From positions 109,070,965-109,134,964 of the forward strand of contig NC_044572.1 in the NCBI RefSeq assembly GCF_901933205.1: a stretch of 64,000 nucleotides of DNA, in the 5' to 3' direction. Shown piece by piece: positions 1-11,094 of this stretch. Position 1 is the stretch's first letter. Each line of letters begins with the position of its first letter. Origin of the DNA: Camarhynchus parvulus. Taxonomy: Eukaryota > Chordata > Aves > Passeriformes > Thraupidae. The notes under the pieces are model-generated. The model saw only the letters and a program-made list of their open reading frames with translations. It searched no databases and was not told the DNA's origin. A program made the translations under genes and the position numbers.

Positions 1-1853
1 CTCAAGCAACTAATTTCTCTTTTTTCCTGCTATTTTTTAATGATATATCATACCACATGACATCATTTTTGGCCAAAAAGAAGTAGGGGGAATTGGGGTG
101 GGGTACACATACTAAGTAGCCTGGGGATCTGCCGGGCATCACGTCTCCTGGTGGGAAGTGATGAGGGATTACCTCTGCATCGCTTTTGTTTTTTCATTCT
201 TCACTTACTCAGCTTGACCCAGTTTTGTCCCTCGCTTTTGCTCTTTGGATTTTTTCCCTGTGCCACTGTGGGGAGGGAGTGGGATCGTGGGTGGGGACTT
301 ACCTGCCAGCCAGGGACAGCCCACCACAGCCTCAAGCTGTTGTAGGACATGGACATGCATTTAGAAATCCTAGCTATAGGCTTGCTCTATTCTTCTGGCT
401 GGTTGTATCTAGTACATCTCTCTCTGCTTTACACATTATTCAGAGGCAGGCTACAAGGCTGTGAACAACTGATCTTGTCCAGCACAGACATTTTATATTC
501 TTACATATCTAATTCAGTAACCACCTGTATGACATTGCTTGATTTCTTCCATTATTTCACAATTCTTTTTCACATGCTGGTGTTTTTCAATAGTGGGTGG
601 AACCTGGACTAGATCCTGACTTCAGGATCTATCAAAATCAGCTTTTCTTTACATAGAAAAACATGTCTTTCTTATGAATGCCTCACAAGCCTTTCAAAGC
701 CAGATTCAGAGGAGCTTCAACAAATTTATGGGGAGTCTTTTAACATAGTGCTGGGCACTTTGAAGAAATAAAATTGCTCCTCATTTTCAAGGGAGTTTTA
801 CCAACAAAACCTACCTCCACCTACACTGTATTCAGCAGCGACTCAGGCCATTACAGCAAAAATATCCACATACTTTAGTATAACTCTGTTTTCTAACTAG
901 TTTTATAGCCACAGTCACGTACATGTTCACCACTTTTTCCTCATCCAGAAAATTCCTTCTCTGTAGAGGATGGGCAGCTTTAGAACTGTCACATACTTGC
1001 TTACCTCTGTATATTCTTTCTGTAGCTTCTGATACTCACCATGGCTGGTAGGGTGGTGTCATCCTTCAGTGACAGGCAGCAAGGTGCCAATCTGGATAAA
1101 AAACATTTGACTTCAGATCTCTTTTCATGTGTTTCCAGTTTTCCAGCAGGCAGTGAAAGCAGTCAACCAATCTGATTAGTTGATAAGCTAGACCAATTGT
1201 CCACTCTCACACAACCCAAAGTTGAATCTAAAGATATTACCCACAGCTGTCCATGAAAACTACCCTGGAAATCAGGGAGAGAAGGATGGATGACTGACTT
1301 GTCTTTCCAGTGTGTATGTAATCCTAAAGAGGATTAGGCCTCAATACACTCAGACCATGGTCAGGTTTGGTACTTAACTCTGTAGGGAAGTTTATGGACA
1401 TTATGACATTTTCCCACCATCCCTCCCTGCCCAACAATCCCTTGGAGACTAGAGGTCTGACAGGACCACTCACAAAGAAACTCCAGGATAGCTGGGAAGA
1501 TGTGAGTCTCTCTCAAGAAGGACCAGCACCTGCCAGTCCGCACTGATGAAATTCTGTGGTGAGACATCCGCCAAACTTGAAGCACTAGTTTAATAAAGAT
1601 GTTGGATATAAGGGTAATGCTTTTCTGAAGGCAGCCTTAAGCAGCCATACTCAGTGGATATTTGGTATGTCCCATGCTGGAATAAACTGGCCTTACCCTA
1701 ACAGCAATATTTAGGCTGAGGGAACCAGGCCTTTGTTACAGAAGATGTGGATGAGAGAAAGAAATAACCCTGAGGCTGTTGCTGGGTACCGGAGCAGGAT
1801 TTTCTCCCTTGTGCTTTTACTGCCTTGGAAAGTTCAAAGCAGACACAAAGTAG
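1..1853. other. Flank downstream of NOL4, no gene recognised
   Basis: This is mixed AT-rich sequence with a few short open frames and no protein family I recognise. In other vertebrates the neighbour on this side of NOL4 is ASXL3, transcribed toward NOL4, so untranslated ASXL3 sequence is possible. No ASXL3 coding motif (such as its C-terminal PHD cysteines) is visible. Isolated consensus donor sites occur on the minus strand near 305 and 1048 without convincing exons around them. Confidence 0.5.
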
Positions 1854-1895
1854 GGGCCTCTGAGACCTGGATTCAAGAGGACAAATTTCATTGCA

Positions 1896-2255
1896 ATGCT
1901 TGGGTCTAGGTTTTCACACACAAAAATGGACAGAGGTTTATGGTCTCTCCTTCACTGGATGGGTCTGAATTTCAGTACCCTCTTAGAAGAAGAAGTTAAA
2001 ACTATAATTGAATCTGTGATTGTTCCGAAGAAGAAATTAATAAACCCAGTACTTAGGGGTAGAAACAGCTCTAGAATAAAAACTCCCATCTGTCAGATGG
2101 AATTTCGTATAGACAAACCACTTGAGGACACAGTTACTATTAAGTACCTGTATGAGACTTTAGAGGACATCAATTGCCCTGTGATTGAAGGAGACCCTAA
2201 ATATTCCAGAGGAGGCACCCAGAAGAAGAGGATGTGTGTAGAAGACATAGGTTAG
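1896..2255 (+). CDS. Unrecognised 119-codon ORF, possibly a gene remnant
   Basis: The frame is open from 1854 (just after a TAG) to the stop at 2253-2255; the first ATG is at 1896 and a second at 1926. The translation is less like noise than other open frames here. It is Lys/Glu/Ile-rich with a likely helical start (FSTLLEEEVKTIIESVIVPK) and a hydrophilic end (GDPKYSRGGTQKKRMCVE). I do not recognise a family. It lies on the opposite strand to NOL4, about 0.6 kb past its probable end. No poly(A) tail, terminal repeats or flanking exon was seen, so it could be a retrocopy fragment, a terminal exon of an unannotated gene, or chance. Frames of similar length occur by chance elsewhere in the window. 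Confidence 0.25.
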   Translation: MLGSRFSHTKMDRGLWSLLHWMGLNFSTLLEEEVKTIIESVIVPKKKLINPVLRGRNSSRIKTPICQMEFRIDKPLEDTVTIKYLYETLEDINCPVIEGDPKYSRGGTQKKRMCVEDIG

Positions 2256-2839
2256 AAGACACAGTGAGCTATCAAATTAGGCTGGGAATAGAGCTGGAAA
2301 AAGGAAAATCTAGTCATGGGCTTTGAAGGTTGTATGGTGACCCCAAATTTTCCTACTTCTCCCTCGAGAGAAGGAATAATTGAGGGAGAATAAAGAGCAG
2401 TCAGAGGACAGAAAACTGAATTAAGTTTCCTACCTCCTTGTCCTCTAGCTTCTTGTCCTTACCTGGATTTAGCAAAAGAGCTTTAAATGTGGTGAGGCTG
2501 CTCAGCTGAGCAGAAACAAATGCACCTCCCAAGTGATGGGCAACAACTGGTAAGGATTTACAACAATATTCTCATATTCAAGAACAGGGGCCTCTAAAAA
2601 GACATCCAATAGTTTTTTAAGAACAAATGTAGAATGGCAAAATGGTGTTCCCTCCAGCCAACTTTAAATTATATACGCTAGTTACTCAATCCTACTGGAT
2701 TTACTAAGTAATATTGAGCAATGATGTTTGAGGGGCTGCATGAATTGGACTGCAAGGCCGTTTTCCCTCTTTAAAGACCATTACAGTTATAGCTTTAAAT
2801 GCTATTCCATTTAAATGTTATAATGTTTCACAATCATGT
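2256..2839. other. Intergenic stretch between the unrecognised ORF and the NOL4 3' UTR
   Basis: This is AT-rich sequence. I see no ORF, RNA gene or repeat family in it. Confidence 0.5.
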
Positions 2840-2858
2840 ATTTAAACACAGAAATCTG

Positions 2859-2864
2859 TTTATT
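2859..2864 (-). promoter_or_regulatory. NOL4: Distal poly(A) signal AATAAA for NOL4
   Basis: This is a minus-strand AATAAA (in GTAAATAAACAG) about 1.73 kb after the stop codon. It is followed within about 35 nt by TTCTGTG and GATTGTG, GU-type downstream elements. Of the three hexamers this one has the best surroundings for cleavage. Confidence 0.45.
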
Positions 2865-3466
2865 TACCCAAACAAAACAGAGGAAATGATTCCAGCCCTC
2901 AGGTTTTGAATTCTCATTTAAATATGTGAACATGAGTCCACAACTTAGAGATGTTTGTGTATCTATGTACCTCCAAAATACTCATATTTCATAGGCTTTT
3001 TCACATTAATATTCACCAACAGTATCACAAAAGTTCTTTTTCTTTTACATAACTGTAAGCAACAGTAATTCTAGAAACACTAGAGAAAAAAAAAGCATAG
3101 CAATGTCCACAGTTACAAGAAAAAGTGCACATTACTTGGTCACAATCACAGTCATTACTTGGAAAACTATATGTAACAAGTAGATATAAAATATCACTGA
3201 TGCCTTAAACTCATTGTCAAAAACGGAATTACATAAAATTTTGTACATGAAATAAGGCAAATTTAGGAATGCACAAGAAACTTGTTATTCAACAAAAGCT
3301 AAACAACAGAACAGATAGTACAATAAGCATAAACTAAAGTACTTTTTTCTATATACTTAAAAAGAAGCCTGCCATAGTGCACAAAGAAAACACCATTAAT
3401 GTGTAATCAATATTATAAAATAAGAAATAGAGGGGTTGGGAAGAGTGGGGAAGGGGAGAGAAGAGT

Positions 3467-3472
3467 TTTATT
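3467..3472 (-). promoter_or_regulatory. NOL4: Possible middle poly(A) signal AATAAA for NOL4
   Basis: This is a minus-strand AATAAA in CTATAATAAAACTC. The sequence downstream is a C/T-rich run (the complement of GGGGAAGGGGAGAG) without an obvious GU element, so it is weaker than the other two. Confidence 0.25.
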
Positions 3473-3795
3473 ATAGTTGCAGCTGCATCCACTTACAGTT
3501 TTGTACAGGTTTTAGCTAGGCCTGGGAATTATACAAATTTTACCAGAAGTGTCAATGACCTTCCTTGGTAAGAATTTTGTTTAAATTAAGGAAAAAAAAT
3601 AAATACACACAAGAGTGCAAATTTTCAGATTGTCACTTGCAACCTCTTAACATTCATCATCTACGTCCAATCACAACTAGAGGGACTTGTATAAGACAGC
3701 AGCAGTGATCATGGAGTCAGATGAGCTCACCATAAGAAATCAAATCATCTTTTTTTTTTCTCAACGATATGTCTTTTTTAAAAAACGCTCAACTC

Positions 3796-3801
3796 TTTAT
3801 T
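3796..3801 (-). promoter_or_regulatory. NOL4: Possible proximal poly(A) signal AATAAA for NOL4
   Basis: This is a minus-strand AATAAA in CAATTAATAAAGAGTTGAG, about 0.8 kb after the stop. It is followed by GAGCGTTTTTT, a U-rich downstream context. Its use would give a short 3' UTR isoform. Confidence 0.35.
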
Positions 3802-4594
3802 AATTGCTAATAAAGCTGCAATATATTACAGAATGGAGTTGAGAATGGCATGAATGCAGGAAATGCATACTTCCTTTGGAAGGTATTCCATAGATGACAA
3901 TTTACAGTACACAGGGGAGGAAATTATCCAGCATCAAGAGTTACTCGTTGTAGAAAGAATATGAAGTTGGGGAGAAGGGCACAGCCAGGGATTCAAGAGA
4001 GGAAGGGGGGACTTAAAATAGCTCCTCAAAACATTTTCAGGACCAGTGAAAAAGTTTACCAAAGTAAAAATGAAAAATCTTGAATGAAAACAAAAATCTT
4101 TTGTTTCATTTTTTATAAAAATTACATTTTTTTAAAATACAAGATCCTTTTAATTGCAATTGTGCCCTGTAGCAACAGGACATTTGGCAATGTTTTGCCA
4201 TATACTGCAGCTTTAAGTCCCATGAGTCAGTATCACATTCCACTAATATTGCACTTGGATCTTGAACCACTTGTTTTAAAAAACCATCACAGCATCTTCT
4301 GTTTCCTCCACTTGTTAGAATGAGTTAATTTCTAGCCACTTTTTCGATATTTATGCTGACACACTAAAACAAAAGCAATAGCCTGGACACAGTAAAGTAC
4401 CTCGGAAACACCAGAGGTCGAAGTTCACTTGAAGCACCTTAACACATCACTTTATGGATCAAGAACAGTGTGGCATTATGGTAATTAACTCTCCTAAAAG
4501 ACAGTGCAGTAACTGAAGTGTGTGCTCTGGGAAATCAAAATGTCATTAGTGGAAATTCTGAGATAAGACCAGGCCGGTGTGAAGGTCACATGAC

Positions 4595-4788
4595 TCAGTT
4601 CTGCTGCAAAATAAGGTTTTCCAGTTCATCTGCAGAGCGCAATAAAAACGCGGCTGATTCCCGGTACCCTGCCACAAGCTGCCTCACTGCGTTTATTTCG
4701 GTCGGACTCAGCTGGGGTCTGGAGCTGGAACTACTGGAGGATCCAGAGCTGCTTGCTAACTGCCTCTTCATACTGAGATCTGTTGGAC
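4595..4788 (-). CDS. NOL4: NOL4 terminal coding exon with stop codon
   Basis: The coding part is 194 nt: two bases completing a split Gly codon, 63 codons and TGA at 4597-4595. The acceptor is CCTTTGCTGTCTGCAG. It begins (G)[15 protein letters not shown], continues with a Ser-rich stretch including an uninterrupted run of seven serines, then [18 protein letters not shown], and ends [19 protein letters not shown] fits the PxDLS consensus used by many transcription regulators to bind the corepressor CtBP, with the usual basic residues after it (MKR). The C-terminal 35 residues are predicted helical and are strongly conserved in the family. Open reading on the opposite strand here (4518-4856) is a shadow. 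Confidence 0.97.
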
Positions 4789-6822
4789 CTGCAGACAGCA
4801 AAGGGAAAGAAAAGAAGCTTCAGATCGGCTGTCAGAGACGTTTCACAGGTTTGTAGATACAAATGCAGAGCAGTAGGACCTGCTCTCAGCTGAGTGCAAG
4901 CAGCAGAAAAAAGGAATGATTGTTCTGTTACCAGTCGCCTTGACAGGAACAACAGCAATTCATATCTATGTAACAGAGACCCCACTTACAGAACATGAGG
5001 GGGAAGTCCACTGCCAGCAGAAAATTACCCTCCAGGGGCATATTCCAACAGTGTGAGCCACTTGCACCCCAAACCCTGCCCTGGGATCTGACAATGGTGA
5101 TCAGGCAGAAGGTTCATCTCCTGCGCCTCCCCACAACTCCAGCTGCCATGGTGGACTTCATGGCAATATGCACACTTGCAATTTTTATCACAGAAAATCC
5201 AACTTGTGTTCTCTAGACAGCTATTTTCACATTTTATGCTTCAATCAGCATGTGGCCAGATTGAATCCCTTGCAGACATAGATAAATGGTCATCCACATG
5301 ACTTGCCTGACGCTGTCTGATCACTTACATAAATAGCTGCTCATGAATGAGATTAGGCTGGTGACAATCTGGCTGCCACAGTGAGGAGCACACTATCATC
5401 TGTGAGGGCTGTATACAGCTGGCAACACATTGCAAGGATCTTGTAAGGCCAGAACACTGACAAGAGATTCTGCAGCAATCACCATGCTGTTGTATTGGCA
5501 GCTCACAGCAATATGCTTAGCACTTTTCTTCAAAAAATATTCTCAAGACCATGAATACTTCATATGGAAGACAGCATTCCTGAGGGCAGTCTGCAGGTTA
5601 CTGTGATTGGCAAAACATCTGCCATCATGAACTTTGTCTTTGTGTGGAATTTCCCTGGCTGTTTGATCAGTTGTTAACCAGCTAAGACACGTGGTGCTTT
5701 AATGAAATGTTTGCAATTTCCACTTAATACATTTTTTTCTTCCTGGAGTGTAAATTTGAGCAGGTAGAATTGGACTGAGGACTTTTTTGAGCATATATAG
5801 AAGGATATAGATGGCAACTATACCTATTAAGCAAATCTGGGAAATATTGCTCTCTCATTTTGGCAGTGTAGCAAATCTATACTTCCAGCAGGCAGAAGAT
5901 CAGACTAACCTGACCCTAATCTTAATACTCTCCTGGAAAATGGGATCAAGATATCCAAAGCAATGTATCTTGCTTTCCTATGAGAAAAATGTCACTCTTC
6001 AATTTGATCAGTACAATATATGTCAATGCCAAGATTTTCCAGCAAAGACTGGAATAATTTTAGAATTTAGCATATTCAACTGTATAACACAGAATACACT
6101 AATTCATACTGTGGAGGTTCTCCTAAATAATCCCACAAAATGTATAAGATTCAAAAACACAGACTCACAATCATAAGCACTAATGGCAAGAGATGCCTGA
6201 TTTTCAGAAGCTGAAGATCTGGTCATAAAGCTTATTTAATTTTCTTCCTTATATATCTGTGCAGAGGTACAGGTGAAACCACAAAATATGTGGAGATTGC
6301 CATGTCCCTACAAAAACTGAAGGTAATGAAAAATCTCCCCTTGAGTGAATAAAAGCAGAGCTGGGACAATGAAAAGAAACTACTTAAACAGAAAGGATCC
6401 TATTAGATCTGATTTCCTACTACACAACTAACATAAGCAGCACTTAGCCTTACAACTTGTATTATCTGGTTTTACACTGGTATAAATGAACTGACTGCCA
6501 GTGTACAAAGGATAAATTAAGCATAATTAACTCTGTGAATTTGTTTGGTGTGACCACACACTGCAGGAAAATGATGACTATTTAAAAATATCCTCTGAGC
6601 TTCTTCACAGTCAAATCTTCAAATCTTAACCCAGCACAGGGAAGAATGGTATACCAATCATAATGCCAGTTGAGTTGAATGGTTCTAAGCAGTCATTAAA
6701 GACTTCTACATTTATTGAGGCAGCAGTGAAAAAGCTGCCACTGACATATTGAGGGCATTGTGCTCCATATGAGCCTACTTTAACTTTTATGTTCTTTCCT
6801 TGACTTTCATTCATGTCACTGC

Positions 6823-6825
<3 letters not shown>

Positions 6826-6886
<61 letters not shown>
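6826..6886. repeat. (CA)n microsatellite, about 30 units, uninterrupted
   Basis: There are 61 bases of pure alternating A and C on the plus strand, hence (TG)n in the NOL4 pre-mRNA. Pure dinucleotide arrays of this length are usually highly polymorphic. The open frame reading as alternating Cys and Val on the minus strand is an artefact of the repeat. Confidence 0.98.
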
Positions 6887-6888
<2 letters not shown>

Positions 6889-8643
6889 ATCTGGCAGAAC
6901 AGAGCTTCTGCAGCAGATCATTTCACTTTATGAAATGTAACTGAAGGGCTTTTCTCATTGGTAATCCAGATTTTAAGTGACAGAATAGGATATCAGTTTA
7001 TGTCACTCATAAGTAAAATACACATGGAAATGGGCTTGGTCATACCTCGCAGGTTTTGCTTACACAAACAGATGGTGCACTGCTCTGAAAGGAAAACTAG
7101 AAGACCAGATATCCATCATGCACATGTCTATAGGGTCAGTTATTTTCATAGTCTGAAGATCTGGCTGGCTCTTTATTCCTAGATCAAATTTTCTGTATTC
7201 TGGATTAATTTTCATGAAGAAAGTTTTTTAATTCTTCAGAATATTTATCTTTGCATCCTGGGGGTACTGGAAAAAGCCAGGTGGCAGTCTGCATAGACAA
7301 GGAACAGCCACAACCCAAAAATCCTCTTGATCTGGGAGATTTCTGTTATGTCAGAGCTCTTTTATAAAAAGAAAATAAGATATCTCAAATTTTAATGTAC
7401 CCAGCTCCTTCAAACTATTTGGTGGGCTTATTATTTTTTTTATTTTATTTACTAGGAAAATGGGATTCTACTTCACTCTCCAGCTCCTGCCTTGTACTTA
7501 ACAACTCACAGTGCTGTCCTCCTTCCTCCTCAAAGAAAACCCCTCTGAGGAAAAAACCAAAGGAATACACACGCAGAGAAAAGTTTCATAGCTATGATTT
7601 TGGGACACTGAGAACACCCATGCCTTTTCAGGAAGGGAACTGAAGAGAACTGAAAAGGAAAAAAAAAAAAAAGCCAATGCTTCACGTGGAGATAAGGATT
7701 TTAGCTCTTTTAATTATGTTACATGACCCCTACATCTCACCTCTAAAGCTTACCTATGACAGCCCAAGCTCTATATCTGGGAGAACACCTCACTCAGAGA
7801 TCAGTCCCAGGATGTGTTATATTGGTCTCAGCTTTTAATAGCTATGATAGACACTCACTGGCAGTAATAGAGATTCTCAAAGGTGGGTCAGGCTGATAAA
7901 TACTAAAATATTGTAAATTATTTGTAGCTTCATCAGTCATACCTGGTCATTTAAAAACTAAGGAATAAGTGCAACCTATAAGTGCCTTCTTGTACTGTAG
8001 ATTTTTCTCATGTAATTTTATGCAAATCAGCTACTGAAACATGAAAACCTAAACCTTATTTATACCTACCATATCTCTATAATCAGAAAAATAAATCACA
8101 GCTATTTTGAAGGCTTAAAATAGCTGGTTAAGGACACTTCATGTACATCTATCTCCAGAAGCCATCATGACAGGTTACTAGATCTGGAAAAAGCTGAACA
8201 GCTTCACCACTATGTCTTTCAATAACTCTTTACTATTTCTTTAGTCTATTTAACTTCACTTATTAAGCTGCCAGTCCTCACAGGAATGAGAAGATGTATA
8301 TTTGTAAAGACAGAAATCTGAATATTTTTGCAATGAATTGCGCAGTGTCCGGTTCCTCCAAGATGTTACTGTACATTTTAGGATACTGTTTCCTATTCTG
8401 GAGTACTTCAGGACTATTAAAAATCTTGATTGCAAACATTATTATCAGGTTCCACAATGTCTGCTGAGCAAGCAAAGATTAAGCATATATCACAGAGATT
8501 GAGACAGGAGACTTATTCCCATTTTTTTCTTTCTCTTAGTGCATATTGCCATAACATGAAATTGTCACTTTCCATGTTTCTATAACAGCACAACATTCTC
8601 ACAAGCAGTGGATTAAACAAATTGCTGAGACAAACCCTTTCTT

Positions 8644-8697
8644 TTATACTCTTTCAGAAGACTAAAGTTTGTTATACTCTTTCAGAAGACTAAAGTA
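8644..8697. repeat. Tandem duplication, 28-nt unit, two copies
   Basis: The segment TTATACTCTTTCAGAAGACT with its flanking bases occurs twice with a period of 28 nt and almost no divergence. This points to a recent slippage or duplication event in the intron. Confidence 0.95.
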
Positions 8698-11013
8698 TCT
8701 GACTCTTTTAGGCCACCTGATCGACACTTTAACATGGGAATATTTTTGATTTGCTATCTCTGTTCAGTTACATTGACCTCATTTCTCCTGTGAGGTGCAA
8801 TTGTTCTTGTTGGAAACACATCAGGCTGAGTATGAAAACTCCAAAAACCCACTCTTCATGCGCTAGACAAACATTCAGCAAATTAGCTGCTAGAAATGTC
8901 TGCCACTAAATACACTGTGGAACAAGTGGCTTTTTCTGTAAATTACAAGACTTCAATGGAACTAGTTACTGCCTCATGCACTACTCATTACCAACGTGAT
9001 TTATATCAAATTCCAAAATATGGGTCAGATGTAGATGTGTTGATACTGATTGCTTAGACACTACCAACTGTCTCAGCAAAATTCCCTTAAGAATTGTATG
9101 TTGTCACTGAGTAGCTACCAATCTTATAATTAACAACTACTGAAAGAATAATAAATGTGTCCGTGACTCTCAAAATAGTTGTCACTATTGTAGATAATAA
9201 TGTAGAATGAGAAATATTTTTTAAAAGTGTTATGTGCTTAAGCGTCTACATTTTTATTAATAGTTAAGCAACTTTTTTCAGCAGTGATAATGCAAAAAGC
9301 AGTGACACTTATTTAGAGAAAAATACATTTGCCCATACTTTGAAATCTCTTGTGTCGAACTCTTCTATGGCCCATATTCTGCTCTTCAATTTTTTCCCCA
9401 TGAATGGCTTTAGGGGAGAGGTTTGACTAAAAACCTTATATACTGCAATAAAACAAAATAGAAAAAAATTTATCAAAGTATGCTACATTTTCTTTCTCAA
9501 TCAGATGTATTTATTGTAATAAGAATGCTTTATTATGATTTTACATATCTGTCAATGCTTCTTTTCCTCCTGCCTTCCAACATAGAGCAGATGTGCCTAA
9601 AAGTATTGCTTCAAGTGCCAGGAGAAATCAAGAAAACAGAGACTGATGAATTGGACCTTTTAAGCTCCTTTCTCCCTTCTACACCTCTCCCTCTGGAAGA
9701 CACATCTTCTGCTACTTTAGACAGCAGGGAAAAAATGCTGTCTTGCCTGAGGAAAGTGATATGAAAAACACAGAAATGCCTACAGCCATCATTCATTTTC
9801 AGTGATCAGGAAACACAGTGGTCTGTGATTAAATGATTATATGAGATCCTCCCTATCCACCAGAGGAGATAAATTATGTGGTGCATACTGCGTTGCCTTA
9901 ACAGTTGTCGCCTCAGCTTTGCACAGAGGTAGGAAAGTAGGATTCTGCCCAGTACATTCCATTTCCATCCCTGTGGTGGGAATGGAGTAGTACTTGCCTG
10001 TGCCATGTGTCTGACAATTTGAAGAGGATGAGGAAGGAGGAAGAGGAATGTGGGGAAGGTCTTAACAGAAAATTCAGCCAGCATTTTCCAGCAAGAAGTT
10101 CCCCTTTGCCAAAAATACAGGTCAATACATTTAACTTCTCCCAACCCCACCTTTTGGGTTTTCAAATGGGATTAAACACACTGTCCCAGGTTCCTATATC
10201 TATCACTCTTGATCTGTTTCTTCATGCTTCAGGCTCTGTGTTAGAGACAAACTGTGTTCTCTTTCCCCTCTCTCCACTTTGATGCCATCAGGATAGCACT
10301 GAGAACACAAAAGACTGTGCAAGAGTATGGTGTAAAGAAGCCCTGAAGAGAGGAACCATAGCAAAAAACCCATTTAACTACTACATCCTGGCAAGCCAAC
10401 CTGTGAATAACCCACTGAGCACTTTAAAAACTAGCTACATATTGGATATTCTCATCTGTTGCGGCTTTTTTCCTCCTAGTTTGCCATCAAGAATATCACC
10501 AAGTTTATCATCGCCATCAGTCATGCAAGTGTCAAGATTTTACAGAAGGTTACAATTTGACCAAATTTTTGGATGTGGAAAGGAGGCACCTTCCTTCCCT
10601 GCTATCTCATGAACAAGTGGACAAGAGCGCTCAGTACTCCTCTCACTGCTGCGGATCAGCATGGTTGTGCTGGTCCTTGGAGGTCAGCAGCACCTGCTCT
10701 GGGAGGCTCCCCCAGCTACCCCGCTGTCTCCAGCAGGGATGCAGCATCTGCAGGACCAGGATGCAAAGGACCAGGAAGGCTGACTGGCACAAGAGTAGGA
10801 GGCCTGGCTAAAGTAGGGAAGAGCTGGGAGGGCATAGCCTCTGGAAGGGACAGCAGGGAGGTGTGAGCAGTGTGGGGGAAGTCCCCGAGCCACCAGCTGG
10901 GCCATTAGGCCATCATGGTCTGCAGGCCTGCCCATGGGAGGCTGAAAGAGAAGCCTGCCAGGGCCAGGATCTGCCATGGTGTGAACTTAATGGGATTCAG
11001 CCAAAGAACTCAC

Positions 11014-11094
11014 CTGAGCTGGAAGGGGACTGGACGTTCGTGGTGCCTGGGATGCAGTGCTGAGTTGTGGCTGTGGTGGAGGTAGGCTGCAGAT
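11014..11094 (-). CDS. NOL4: Candidate alternative (cassette) exon of NOL4, 81 nt in frame
   Basis: Seen in sequence: a pyrimidine-rich acceptor (CCATTTCTCTCCACAG), then 81 nt without a stop, then a consensus donor (CTCAG|GTGAGT). The length is a multiple of three and the entry and exit phases are both 1, matching the exons on either side. The split codons become G|AT (Asp) at entry and G|GT (Gly) at exit, and the peptide reads DLQPTSTTATTQHC followed by IPGTTNVQSPSSSG. It therefore ends SPSSSG directly before PTDLS, imitating the DASSSG end of the constitutive upstream exon. GC content is well above the intron average. A second in-exon acceptor 8 nt downstream (CTGCAG) would shift the frame. 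I do not recall with certainty whether annotated NOL4 isoforms include it; transcript data would settle this. Confidence 0.66.

Larger units (their letters stand above)
2840..4594 (-). other. NOL4: Probable NOL4 3' untranslated region
   Basis: This is AT-rich sequence without a convincing ORF, directly following the NOL4 stop codon on the minus strand. It contains three AATAAA hexamers at increasing distance from the stop and no recognisable repeat family, which is usual for a constrained 3' UTR. The far limit is set just beyond the last hexamer (2864-2859), which is followed by a GU-containing stretch (CTGTG, then GATTGTG). The end could instead be nearer the stop if an earlier signal is preferred. 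The extent is inferred and not proven by sequence. Confidence 0.5.

Noticed and set aside
300..345. Strong minus-strand donor (GGCAG|GTAAGT) near the left edge
   Set aside because: It is downstream of the NOL4 terminus, has only a weak nearby acceptor and no supported reading frame.
4518..4856. Open frame of 112 codons on the plus strand over the NOL4 last exon
   Set aside because: It is antisense to a well-supported exon; its openness follows from the Ser-rich codon composition on the other strand.
6626..6883. Minus-strand frame beginning with alternating Met/Cys/Val residues
   Set aside because: It is the translation of the (CA)n microsatellite and is not protein-like beyond it.
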